From the NCBI GenBank assembly GCA_043228905.1, contig JBHGNT010000010.1, forward strand, positions 1,984,001 through 2,048,000: a stretch of 64,000 bases of DNA. The letters run 5' to 3'. The translations under genes were made by a program, and so were the position numbers. The notes under the pieces were generated by a model. That model was given only the letters and a program-made list of their open reading frames with translations, ran no database searches and had not been told where the DNA came from. This document shows positions 1 through 10,125 of the stretch, in pieces (position 1 is the first letter of the stretch; each line of letters starts with the position of its first letter). This DNA is from Azolla caroliniana (taxonomy: Eukaryota > Polypodiophyta).

Positions 1-416
1 GGAGCGACGAGATGAGGAACTTAAGATGCTAGGAACAATACAAGAGCCTAAAGACAAAGATGTAAATCAAGGAGAGAAGATAGGGCTAAACAAGAATACT
101 AGATTGATGTGTCAGTGACTGGTGTTGAATCCCTTGAAAGGGACCAAGAAGGTTACAAGTATTTATACTGTAAGTTGAAGTACATGCATTAGAATATTTT
201 GAAGAATAGTCTAGAACCTTGGAACTTTCTAGAACTTTGTAGATGTGTAGAGAGTATAGCAAGATCATGTACATCTTATACAAAGATATGTAGATCAAAT
301 ATATTTTATACAATGCTCATATGATGATGCTTGAGCATGATGTATTCTTCATATGAGGTTGTAAGTTCAATTCTCACCAACTATATATTTTATGTCATTG
401 TATTGTGAGAATCGAG
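1..416 (+). repeat. Partial copy of a non-autonomous LTR-like repeat (family A)
   Basis: This stretch aligns with 25134-25527 and 26690-27133. Shared blocks are the AATACTAGATTGATGTGTCA motif, the TTGAATCCC..AAAGGGACCAAG block, several TCTAGAA units and a tail reading GTTGTAAGTTCAAT. The window edge cuts it on the left. The right end near 416 (TTGTGAGA) looks like a worn version of the CGTGACA end seen at 25527. It abuts the DUF7869-type gene, so it may be an insertion in that gene's 5' part. No coding capacity is seen. Confidence 0.6.
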
Positions 417-496
417 CCTTTTAACTTAGGTTGTCCTAAAAAAAGTAAAGTAGTTACAAATAATGAAGGGGTTGATTTATCTAATGTCGACGAGGA

Positions 497-1760
497 TTGC
501 GTCAATTAGCCTCTCAATTTTTGAAGAGCTCCCCGACGAGTGTTAAAAGATATAATTTTTTGTGTTCAGATCGTCAAATTGCATTTGATACAAGCAAGCC
601 ATGTTGTGGGAATCTTTGTCCTTCGAAATTTGGAAAGGAAAACTTGAGGGGGTTGCGACATAAGTATTTGTCACTTAATGGCGACGAACAAGATACTTTT
701 ATGATTTCACATATGCAACTTGTTAAGGACCATAGAGCAGAGCCAAGTTCAATGCATGTGGAATATTACCTTTCACTTAGTATGAAGAGTTATCGAGTTG
801 CTTTCAAAATTGCCTATAGCATTGGTAACATGAGGCTCTAGAAAATTCAACATCGATTGGTAAAGGGCTCGTGGGTACCTTTCAACAATAAAGAATTTGC
901 ATGTAAGGGTCTGATTGGGCGGCATGCCGTTACGTGGATGGAGATATATTTCTCAAAGCAATGTGATGTTATGCCCACTACTGGAAGATTGCATTTGTCA
1001 GATAACTTCACAGGTTGTGAGGAGTACCAAGCGTATAAGGATGACATGTTATTAGAGTGTACCTTAAACATACAATATCGGCATTTTAATCGATTATGGA
1101 GATTGAAGTTTAACAATGTGGTCATACCACGTAAGGTCTGAATGGGTGTTTGTTCTGTATGTGCAAGTTTAAAAAGCATGGCGAAAAGTGGAAGAACAGA
1201 TGACGAAATAAAGAGTTATAAGAATTTATTAAAAGATCAAGAAATTCAAGCGTGGGAAAGATCTAAACCTATGCACCATCGACAAAAAGGGCTTCAATCA
1301 CCAGAAAGGTACATGTGCTTGATTATAGATGGCATAGATCAGAAGAAGACTTGTTTGCCACACTTTCGATAGTTATCGATGGATATTGGAGATGAATGCC
1401 TTGTGTAAATGCACTTAGTAGGTTGTTTGTCTTATTGTCAAACAATAAGGCCTCAAGTGTTCCTAACTTATCCTAATGTCCACAACGACCCTAATCTTAC
1501 AGTCACAGTAATGCAAAGAGTTTTACAGCCTTGGCAAGGTATTCTCCCGCCAATGTTATACATGCATCTAGACAACACGACTAGACAAAACAAATGTCCG
1601 ACTGTGTTCGGTTATTTAAGCATGCTAGTAGAAACGGGCATATTTAAAAAGATTAAGGTAAACTTCTTACTAGTTGGTCATACGCATGATCATATAGATC
1701 AAATGTTTAGCCTGTTCTCAAAGAAATTAGTGAGATGTGATGCTTTCACGCTTCCTACGT
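497..1760 (+). pseudogene. DUF7869-type protein, N-terminal and central part (decayed)
   Basis: Four open stretches (497-841, 857-1141, 1142-1372, 1409-1760) lie in one frame and are separated only by stop codons at 839, 1139, 1370 and 1406. Each stop is one C-to-T step from CAG, CGA, CAG and CAA. Visible landmarks are a Cys cluster (CCGNLC), LHLSDN, MGVCSVCASLKSM, CLIIDGIDQKKTC, MHLDNTTRQNK and VGHTHDHIDQMF. I recognise this as the family I know as DUF7869, multi-copy proteins of unknown function in mosses, lycophytes and some animals. The spaced Asp residues in strand-like contexts suggest an RNase H-like fold, possibly a transposase; that is inference. The gene resumes in frame at 24504 after a 22.7-kb Gypsy insertion. 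No host intron is evident. Confidence 0.7.
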
Positions 1761-2423
1761 TGTCGTGCCTTTCGGCTCCGGATCGTTGTGTGAGTCGGGC
1801 GGGAACCACTGAGGTTTTGGACTAGGAGAAAAGAAAATTCCAAGGCAATGAAGAATATGAAATATGTTGTAAGAAAGAAAGATATGAAAAACTCGTGAAT
1901 CCCACGAGTGTAGTGTATTAGTGAGTACTCAGATTAAGAGACAAAAATAGTTAGCAAATTCGTGAATCCCACGATTATATTATATTAATCCACCTTTGTA
2001 AAATAAGCAACAACCACAATACATCTTTCTCTCTCCCTTATATAGTGTTGGAAGAGTCTAAGTTTATCACATGCAAGCATCATGCTTTTCCTAACTTTAG
2101 TTTTCATGCACACTGCATGTGCATGATTAGCTTTCTATCCCATCTTTTTCTTTTTTTAACTCGAGTGTGTATGCATGAATAACTTTTTGTACCATGCATA
2201 TCTAGAGTATTTACATGGGATAAAGTTTAGTATAACTTTAAAATTCATAATATGCTAGTATAGTGGTAAGGTTGGGGTTTGTCTACGTGGAGGTATAGGG
2301 TTCGAACCCTGCCCTATGCACGTAATAAATATTTTTAATATTTTATTTTATTTATTATACGTACTTTTAAATCGGATATAGTATTTTATATATTTCACGT
2401 AGTGTGTGATTCACACTACGACA
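1761..2423 (-). repeat. 3' LTR of outer Gypsy element
   Basis: This is a direct repeat of 23837-24499 with the same length. The ends are the inverted hexamer TGTCGT/ACGACA. On the minus strand a TATA box (CTATATAAGG) lies near 2036-2046. A tRNA-like module sits at 2255-2322 in the opposite orientation. Confidence 0.93.
2255..2322 (+). other. tRNA-like (pol III promoter-like) module inside the LTR
   Basis: The plus strand shows an A-box-like TAGTATAGTGGTAAGG and, about 45 nt later, a B-box-like GGGTTCGAACCCTG that can form a T-arm stem-loop. An AT-rich tail follows. The same module is in the other LTR (about 24335-24399), with the B-box CG changed to TG. It runs antisense to the element's own transcript. 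It may be an old tRNA-derived SINE captured in the LTR; it is not a functional tRNA gene because no acceptor stem is formed. Confidence 0.5.
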
Positions 2424-2461
2424 CTCACCCCCTCCGAACCCGCACATCCTCTGGTATGTGC
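2424..2461 (-). promoter_or_regulatory. Polypurine tract and conserved 20-nt stem-loop of outer Gypsy
   Basis: Read on the minus strand, GGAGGGGGTGAG (2424-2435) directly precedes the 3' LTR and is the polypurine tract. Just upstream, 2442-2461 reads GCACATACCAGAGGATGTGC, which folds with GCACAT/ATGTGC and CC/GG pairs. The same 20-nt structure sits at the same place in two related elements (10106-10125 and 33625-33644). Confidence 0.75.
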
Positions 2462-2479
2462 CGAAGTCCCCGATGCTTG

Positions 2480-5400
2480 CTATTCACCTTCATCTGAAGC
2501 TTCCTCTGATTCTCCCCTTAAGTCGACTATGAGTTGTAATCCACTTTCTTCCCTTCCCGCATCACCGTGATCTTCGTCCGATTGCTCCTTCTTGTCGGTC
2601 TTGTCTAGGATCACATAGGGTTCTTCATCAGTCCGCTTCTTGAAAATCTTCACTCGTTTCCCGCTAGTAGTTCTTCCCGGCTCATCTCTTCCTTCCACGG
2701 TAGCACTGTCCATGTCACGATCGCAGTTTCCGTTGGCATTACCGGTGCTTGTCCGGTCATGAGTTCTACCGGCATGTAACCGGTTACGGAGCTATATGTC
2801 GTCCGATCCGCCCATAGTGCATACGGGAGCATCTGCAACCAATCCTTCACCCTTCCGTCGCATGCTTTGGCAAGTGCTTTGACGATCGGACTATGTCCTT
2901 ATTCGATTTTCCCCATTGGCCTCCGGATTGTATGTCGTTGTTAGTGTTAACCGAACTCCATGTTTGGTGAAGAATTCCTTAGCTTTATTAGAGTCGAGTT
3001 CTCCCCGATCCGCAATCACTTGTCCTATGCACCTGTACCTGCAAAACACCTCCTCCAAAAGAAATTGGCATACCGCAGAACACGTTTTCCTTCGTAGCGC
3101 CCAACCTTCTACTTGGTTTGTGAGATCTTCCCGAGCTAACACCAAGTACTTCTTTTGTCCGATCCCGGTTGGCATGGGTACAATATGAACTATCCATTTG
3201 AAGTTGATTGTCGGTGAGAATGTCAGATGTAACTCATCTCGGTGTCAAACTCCGGAGTAGATTTGACACTTCTCGCAGCTTTCCGTGAACTCCGCTATAT
3301 CTTTGTACATGTTCTTCCACCAATATTTTTGTTTGATTTTCACAAAAGTTGCCCATGTTCCTCGATGTCCAACCCAATCGGATTCATGAAATTCGAACAT
3401 TATCCAGTTTCGTTGCTCTTTCGTCCCGACTACCCGAAGTGGTATGCCATCCGGTCTTTTCGGCTCCCTCCATATTAATCCATTTTTCAAGAAGAACTTT
3501 CGGACTTGCCGCTTCTTACTTCGGATCTCGGCTCTCTTCTCTTTATTGTCCGATGATTCCTCGATTTCTTGTAGCACTTTCCCGATCAACAAGCTTTCTC
3601 CCTCGTATTCTTCTTCACGGAATTCTCAGATTACGTTCACCTGGCATATGTGCTCCGAAGCAAAGTAGTCTTCAGAAACTTCTTCATTATCGGATTCGGC
3701 TATGTCGTCTCCGAACCGAGCCCTTGATAGCATATCCGCTACCGCGTTGTCTTTTCCGGAGATGTGTCGTACGTCCGGGTTAAGCGACTTCACTATGCAA
3801 TCCATCTTAGCATAGCCACATCCGGTATCGTGCAACACCGCATCATCCCGAGTATCGGAAGACAAACCGTTTTGATCACTACTTCGGCTCCGATCAAATA
3901 ATCTCGATCCGATTTGATTGCCGACACGACTCCCCATAATTCTCTTTTGACTTGTGCATACCTTCGTTGCCTTTCGTTGAGAACCTTTGCTCCGAATCAG
4001 ATCGGATATCGCGAACCATCCGAGTCGGCTTGATTGATGACCCATCCGATTCCAGTTGGACTTGTGTCAACCGTTACTATGATCGGTCGGTCATAGTTCG
4101 GCTTCTTTAGTGCTTTTGCCCTCCATAGTGATTTCTTGAGCTTCTTCACGGCTTTGGTATGCTCCAGTTTCCATTCGAACTTCTTACCCTTCTGCAACAA
4201 GTGATAGAGTGGGTCCGCAATATGTGCATAGTGCGGAATCCATATGTGATAGAATGCACATGCTCCAAGAAACCTTCGGACTTCGGATTGTGACTCGCAT
4301 GCTTCTTTCATAGCTTGAATTGCATCGATCTTGGTCGGTGACAGTCTTCGGCCGTAGGGTCCACATAGATGTCCGACTACCAATATTTCTTCTTGCCCGA
4401 AGGCCGATTTCTCCCCGGAAAGTGTTAGGTGCACATCTTCTACCTTTCGAAGCACTTTCTCGCAATCACGAATATGGTTGACTACGAACTGTCGACATCC
4501 CCGATCATCCATAGTCTCATCTTTTTCTTCCACCGCACATCCTTTTATCGGAATGTCATCTAGGAACGGCATCGTTATCTCCGGAATGCAGTCTCGGAGT
4601 ACCTTGTTCATTGCATTCATCATATGTGCGACCGAGTTTGTTGTGCCTTGTGGTAGTGTGCACATTTAGACTAATCCTATCGGTGTCCGCATGGTAGTGA
4701 TGTCTCGGCTCTCTACGGCTAGTTGGAATTGGTCATATCCGGAGTATAGGTCTCCGATGGAGTATATCGCGCAACCGACAAATGCTTCCGCAAACTCGTT
4801 CACTATCAGACCGACTCCGGAGTTCCGGATCGTGACCTTGTTCACCGGTTTCAAAACTTGAATAAACCGGAGTGACCCATTCTTCTTCGGAACCTTAAAC
4901 CATCGATTTGAGTACGGAGTGTTTGATGGCTCTAGAATCCCCATCACCACCTTCTCCTTGAGCAAGTCGATGACTTTTGGAATATGCTCCTATGGTACCG
5001 GAATCGGCTTCAAGTTCCACGGCACATGGCCAATCGTGAAAATCACCATCAGCTCCACTATCTTCGGATCAATGCATCCTATCTCCCTTGATGTGAATGT
5101 GAACGCTTTACCATGTTGCTCCAACATCTCACGAAACCATTCTTCTTCTTTTTGTAAGAGGAAACCACCTCCACCGATACGAAGTTTCTTCCGGGTCTCA
5201 TCCGTGAAGACATGTCCGATATCCACGGACTTCTGAAGTGTCGGATCTCTCGAGACTTCTTTCCTCTTTTGTTCGCTATCGGCGGGTAGTGGTCCCACAG
5301 CCGGTTTCACCTTCTTCTCCATGGTCTTGTATTTCGTACTTACCATTGCTTCTTCTTTGCGGAGTGCATCCGGCCCCATTTTCGCAATGATCTCGTACAT

Positions 5401-5559
5401 CTCGACCGATTCCACCGGAATTACCCAGTTTCCCTGGCTTGTATCTTCTGCAAGCTCTTCAAGTTGTTGTAGCGTGCTCCCATAGAACACTTCTTCGACT
5501 ATTCCCATGATTTCTTCGTCTTCTTTTATTATTGATGCCGACCGTAACTTATCCTCCAC
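2480..5559 (-). pseudogene. Outer Gypsy pol: reverse transcriptase, RNase H, integrase (decayed)
   Basis: Minus-strand fragments in order are: the linker ahead of RT (4990-5559), RT palm (4666-4965, PYSNRWFKVPKKNG), RT catalytic part with FLDDIPIKGC (3997-4665), RNase H (TVDTSPTGIGWV, about 4030), the integrase zinc-binding region (3245-3592, CEKCQIY), the integrase core (2891-3197, VIADRGELDS and YNPEANG) and an integrase tail (2480-2850). The fragments are separated by stops and small frame changes; two of the stops (after PVP at about 4990 and after GLV at about 4666) are CAG-to-TAG and CAA-to-TAA steps. Compared with the relic at 33.1-33.6 kb, a stretch is missing from the integrase C-terminus near 2690. 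Confidence 0.85.
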
Positions 5560-5819
5560 TTTTCAGTATTCTTTCTTCATTCCTCCGGTTACGGCCGTGT
5601 ATGTAGATGCCCCATCCGGACCGATTTGTACTTGTCTTGCTCCGAGAATTTTCTTCCTATGTGGGTTATCAGGGCTTCTCGAACTATCACTTCCCCACTC
5701 CGTAACAGTCCACTCTAAAATTCCATCCTTGTTTCGGACAAGAGCTCTCTCTTGTTCCTTTCATGATTTTTCGGCACCGTTAGGAATTGGACGGATTTCC
5801 CTCCGTTTTGGCTCCGAAT

Positions 5820-6222
5820 TCATGCAACAGCCGCACCGCTATCAAGCACCTTTGTCTCCATCCGTGAAGTCGTGATAAAGGGTTGCCCAAGGATCATGGA
5901 GTGTGAGACCTCGTCTTGTACGAAGAAATTTTGGTCGATCTTGACATCCCTGATCTTCACCGTCACATTCGGACAAGCCGCAAATAGATCTTCCGTTGCT
6001 TTAGTGGCCACCCGGATCTTCCATCCATGATTGGTGTTAATAGGCCACTTCCCCTTCCGGTAGAACTCCTTAGACATCAAATTAATCTCCGATCCATGAT
6101 CAATCAATGCTAGCACGGGCTCTTTGATGTTGCCGATTCAGACCGGACTCTCGGTAGTTGCACGCGCCCAGTGTGGCTTTGTATAGTGGGAATTCGGAAT
6201 CTCGTCCTCCACTTCGGTGTTG
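5820..6222 (-). pseudogene. Outer Gypsy protease region
   Basis: The aspartic protease motif reads ALIDHGSEINLMS, so the catalytic triad is Asp-His-Gly rather than the usual Asp-Ser/Thr-Gly. The closely related relic at about 32.87 kb has the same triad (LVDHGSEINLMS), so this is a family trait and not a random lesion. SMILGQPF follows near 5890, which is the usual second protease motif. A stop upstream (V-stop-IGNIKEP) is a CGA-to-TGA step. The N-terminal side continues across the Copia insertion at 16965 without a frame change. Confidence 0.8.
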
Positions 6223-6579
6223 TGTTGGGATTACGGTCCCTCCGGATGGGATGGTCGGATGTCCGGAGATGAATGACGGCAAGCCCGGTTGCGGTTACGG
6301 AACCGGAGGATGAAGAGTACCCCGGCTACGGAGCCGGATGATGAAGACCCCGGCTACGGAGCCGGATGATGAAGACCCCGGCTACGGAGCCGGATGATGA
6401 ATGTACCCGGAGAAAGATCCGGATGCGGGGACATATTTGTGAATATGTTTGCCAAGGGCCCTTGAGGCTATATTTGTAATTAGCCCGTAAGTCATATGTG
6501 TATAAATATGACTTAGGGCAAACAGTTTGTTGTTGTTGCTCATTTTTCTGTTTTCACTTAGAGGGAGCGAAGTGAGCAG

Positions 6580-6632
<53 letters not shown>

Positions 6633-6895
6633 GAAGAGGTCGTTGCCTCTGTGTATTACCGCCGCCTGTGGCGAAGACAGTGAGCTCAAGGTTGTTGCCT
6701 TGTAGCTTCACCATTGTACATCTCTGTTTATAGTGATAGTTGGAGTTTGAGGACACCCGTGGTTTTTCCCATTTAGGGTTTTCCACGTAAAATATCCTGT
6801 GTACTCTTCTCTCTAGTGTCTTCGTGCATTTTGTATTTTCTGTTTTCTGTGAGTTGATCAGATTCCTCGGTTGTGGCTGAGCACTGTGTTTAACA
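6223..6895 (+). repeat. 5' LTR of Copia
   Basis: It contains three 28-bp tandem units (starting 6323, 6351, 6379), each with the inverted repeat CCGGCT-ACGG-AGCCGG. It also has a TATA box TATAAATA (6501-6508), a long GA tract (6582-6631) in the transcribed part, and the block CGTGG..CCC..GGG..CCACG near 6757-6788. It ends TTTAACA. Confidence 0.95.
6582..6631 (+). repeat. GA microsatellite in Copia LTR
   Basis: A pure GA dinucleotide run of about 50 bp. The matching run in the 3' LTR (16661-16700) is shorter, which accounts for the length difference between the LTRs. Confidence 0.95.
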
Positions 6896-6898
6896 AAG

Positions 6899-6910
6899 TG
6901 GTATCAGAGC
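6899..6910 (+). promoter_or_regulatory. Copia primer binding site (initiator Met-tRNA)
   Basis: TGGTATCAGAGC begins three bases after the LTR and is the standard plant Copia primer site. Confidence 0.93.
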
Positions 6911-6926
6911 GACGGCAACACAGAAA

Positions 6927-9409
6927 ATGGAAGGCGGCGGTAGTGGGCCTCCGGGCATGATGGTGTTGAACTCACAGAACTATGCTGACTGGAAGATAAA
7001 GATGGAAGACCTTCTCATCGTCCGAGACCCGTACGAACCGATCGACAATGCCGAGATACCCAAGGGGGTAATAGAGTCGGAGTGGAAGCTCCTGAACCGG
7101 AAAGCCGTAGCGACGATCCGGCAATATGTCGATGTAAGTGTCCTGCAACATGTGGCGAACGATACGAACGCCTATGAGATGTGGCAGAAGCTGTCCGGAC
7201 TGTATGAGAGGAAGAATGCTCTGACCCGGACCTCCCTGATGAGGAAGATAGTGAATCTTAAGTACCGGGACGGCGAGAGCATGGTCGAACACGTCAGCAC
7301 GTTCATGGGATTCGTGAACCAGCTTGCGGCGATCAAGTTCCCGTTGGATGACGCAATGCAAGCCATCATGCTGATGTGTACCCTTCCGGAGAGCTGGGAG
7401 AACTTGGTAGTTACTCTCAGCACCTCCTGTAAGGAAGAGAACTTGTCTTTACTAACGGTAAAGACAAGTATTCTAAATGAAGAAGCGCGTCGGAGAGATA
7501 AAGAACCGGCCTCCGACTCGAAGGCGCTGCTTACCGAATCGGAACGGGGAAGACAACGGAACCGGAGTCCGCAAAGACGGGAGAAGTCAGGGACACGGTC
7601 GCAGTCGAGGGGAAGACCTACATGCTTCTACTGTGGGAAGCCGGGGCACTTCCAAAAGAACTGTCGGCATTTCCGGAAAGACAACGGAACCGACGGTACC
7701 GATTCGAAGAAGTCACCGGAACGAAACGGTGCATACCGGGGAGCCATGGACCGGAGAGGTCCGGATCGGCGAGGGCAGGACCGAAAAGGAACGACGGCAC
7801 TCGCGGCAAGTGAAGAAGAGATAATGCTCATTACCGAAGAGAGGGAGTTGAACCTTGCCGGTGAAGAGATGACCTGGGTGGTCGATTCCGGAGCGTCGTT
7901 CCACCTGACCCCGGAGAAGAAATACTTCTCATCCTACACAGCCGGGGAACACGGCTGTGTCCGGATGGGAAATGAAGGTACATGCCGGATTCCCGGCATA
8001 GGAGACGTGTGGCTGATGACATCAACCGGATGCAAGATGCTGCTGAAGGATGTCCGACACGTTCCGGAGGTTCGATTGAACCTGATTTCGGCCGGGAGGC
8101 TAGACGATGAAGGCTACACGGGTAGCATCCGGAACGGTGTCATGAAGTTCAGCAAAGGGAGCCTGATAGTGGCTCGGGCCCGGAAGGTCAACAGACTGTA
8201 CCTGATGAATTCCCGGCTATGTCCGGAGGAGCTGAACGTGGCAGCTGACACTGCCGGTGAGCTGTGGCACAAGAGACTGTGCCACATGAGCGAGAAGGGG
8301 ATGAAGAGGCTTGCCGAAGACAACCTGATACCGGTAAAGCACGTACACCTGGGGAAGTGTACCGACTGTCTGGCCGATAAGCAGAACCGAACCTCCTTCC
8401 ACTCAAGGCCACCGACAAGACGTAGCGCACCATTGGAGTTGGTGCACACTGACGTGTGTCAAGTAGAAACGAAGTCACATGGCGGAGCCCAGTACTTCGT
8501 GACATTCATTGATGACCACAGCCGGAAGCTGTGGACGGCACCGTTGAAGACAAAGGACCAAGTATTGTCCGTCTTCAAAGAACTCCACGCGAGAGTGGAA
8601 AGAGAATCCGGCAAGAAGCTGAAAGCACTACGAGCGGATAACAGAGGAGAATACCGAGGGCAATTTGAGGAGTATTGCCGTTCGATGGGAATCCGGCTCG
8701 AGTTTACTGTGCCGAAGACACCGGAACTGAACGGGCTGGCCGAGAGGATGAACCGGACCATAATGGAGAGGGTCCGGAGTATGCTAGCACATGCGAAATT
8801 ACCCAAGGGATTTTGGGCTGAGGCAATGTCGACGGCGACATATGTGATAAATAGATCACCCTCAGTACCCCTGGATGGAGACACGCCACAGAGAGTGTGG
8901 ACCGGTAAGGAAGTGTCCTAGGGGCATCTGAAGGTGTTCGGGTGTCTCGCATATGTGCATGTGGCAAAGGACCGGAGAGGAAAGTTAGATCCAAAGACCC
9001 GGCCATGCATATTCCTCGGTTACGGCGACGACGAGTTCGGCTACCGAGTATGGGACCCGGTCGACAAGAAGATATTCAGGAGTCGAGATATCATCTTCAT
9101 GGAGGACAAGACACTCGCCGACTGGGAGTCGGACAAGAAGATGAAGAGCTCCAAGTCGACCGGTGAGAATCAACTCTACGTGGAGCAGTCCCGACCGGCA
9201 AGGGACCGGTTAGCACTCGAGGATCCGGCCGAAGACGGTGAAGAAACAGAACCGGCCGAGGAAGATGAAACAGATACCGGAACCGGCCCCGATCCCGAAA
9301 TGGATTCGGATGAAGAGAAAACGGAGGAGCCGGTTACCGAAGCTCCGGAACGGAGATATACTCTCAGAGAGAGAAGGGCCCCCCGGAGATTTCCTGATCC
9401 AGAGCACGT
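6927..9409 (+). CDS. Copia polyprotein, first part: Gag, protease, integrase
   Basis: The first ATG after the primer site opens a frame with, in order, a Gag domain (NYADWKIKMEDLL), a zinc knuckle CFYCGKPGHFQKNC (about 7622-7663), the protease motif WVVDSGASFHL (about 7876), a GAG-pre-integrase HHCC region (LWHKRLCHM) and the integrase core (LVHTDVC, RADNRGEY, PELNGLAERMNR). A TAG at 8919-8921 interrupts the integrase C-terminal part; the frame then continues (HLKVFGCLAYVH, PCIFLGYG) into an acidic linker ending at 9409. There the nested element begins. The same frame resumes at 14701. The TAG replaces what is usually Tyr, so it is not a C-to-T change like most other stops here. Confidence 0.92.
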
Positions 9410-10088
9410 TGTCGCGTTGTTACGCGCGTGCGTGGAGAAGGGCGGAACCACGGGGGTCTAGGACTAAGGAGAAGGGGAGAAGGAATAGGACTTCGGAATG
9501 GAGCTTAGCACAAGAAGAGAAAGAACGAACAAGAGGAAGATGGAGGCCAAATGCTCAACAAGATATATTAGAACCGAAAACCGATTACAAAATGGCGGCC
9601 GCGTAGGCCGCACCGAACGACTATGATAAACTCGAAACCCTAATCCGACGAAGAAGAAAAGAAACCCTAACTAAGGAACCCTAAACGAAATGGTATACCT
9701 CACTCACACTCAAAAATAAGGCAACCCCCACAATGGTGCTCTTCCTCTCCTTTTATAGCACAAGGAGGGAAGATCGTTACATAAAGGTGCTACAAAATAT
9801 CCCCTTTCAATCAATGGGGATATTTCCCTCGATTTTAGGGGAGGTGGGAAGGATGGGTCTTAACTCCCACCTCTACACGAACTACTATGTACCTATCTCT
9901 CTCTCTCACGTGGATGTGCGCGCAAAAGCACATCACCTTTACACTTTACAAATCCTAAGGTGCATTTCTAGCACCATACTTATCACTATCGATAAATAGA
10001 AATACAACATGTTGATGTGCAACGTTGCACATCGCGGGTTTCCTTGCTTCGCTCGGGTTTCTGCCTACGGACGAAAATCTTCACGACA
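9410..10088 (-). repeat. 3' LTR of gag-only element
   Basis: Direct repeat of 14018-14696. A minus-strand TATA box (CTATAAAAGG) lies near 9748-9758. A perfect 20-bp palindrome lies at 10014-10033. Confidence 0.95.
10014..10033. repeat. Perfect 20-bp palindrome in LTR
   Basis: GATGTGCAACGTTGCACATC equals its own reverse complement. The second copy is at 14622-14641 in the other LTR. On the minus-strand transcript it lies in the promoter-upstream part of the LTR, so it could be a dimeric transcription-factor site or a cruciform; which one is inference. Confidence 0.9.
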
Positions 10089-10125
10089 TCCGCCCCCACC
10101 TAACCGCACATCCACCGGTATGTGC
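10089..10125 (-). promoter_or_regulatory. Polypurine tract and conserved stem-loop of gag-only element
   Basis: On the minus strand TAGGTGGGGGCGGA precedes the 3' LTR. Upstream, 10106-10125 reads GCACATACCGGTGGATGTGC, the same 20-nt hairpin as in the outer Gypsy, with stem conserved and loop changed. The long frame's stop codon (10100-10102) lies between them. Confidence 0.75.

Noticed and set aside
839-1408. RNA editing (C-to-U reversal) as an explanation for in-frame stops
   Set aside because: The stops need U-to-C editing, known in organelles of some seed-free plants, not for nuclear genes; frameshifts elsewhere show plain decay.
8919-8921. TAG in the Copia integrase as a programmed read-through stop
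   Set aside because: No known Copia reads through at this place, the position is normally Tyr, and no stimulatory structure was evident. A single mutation is simpler.
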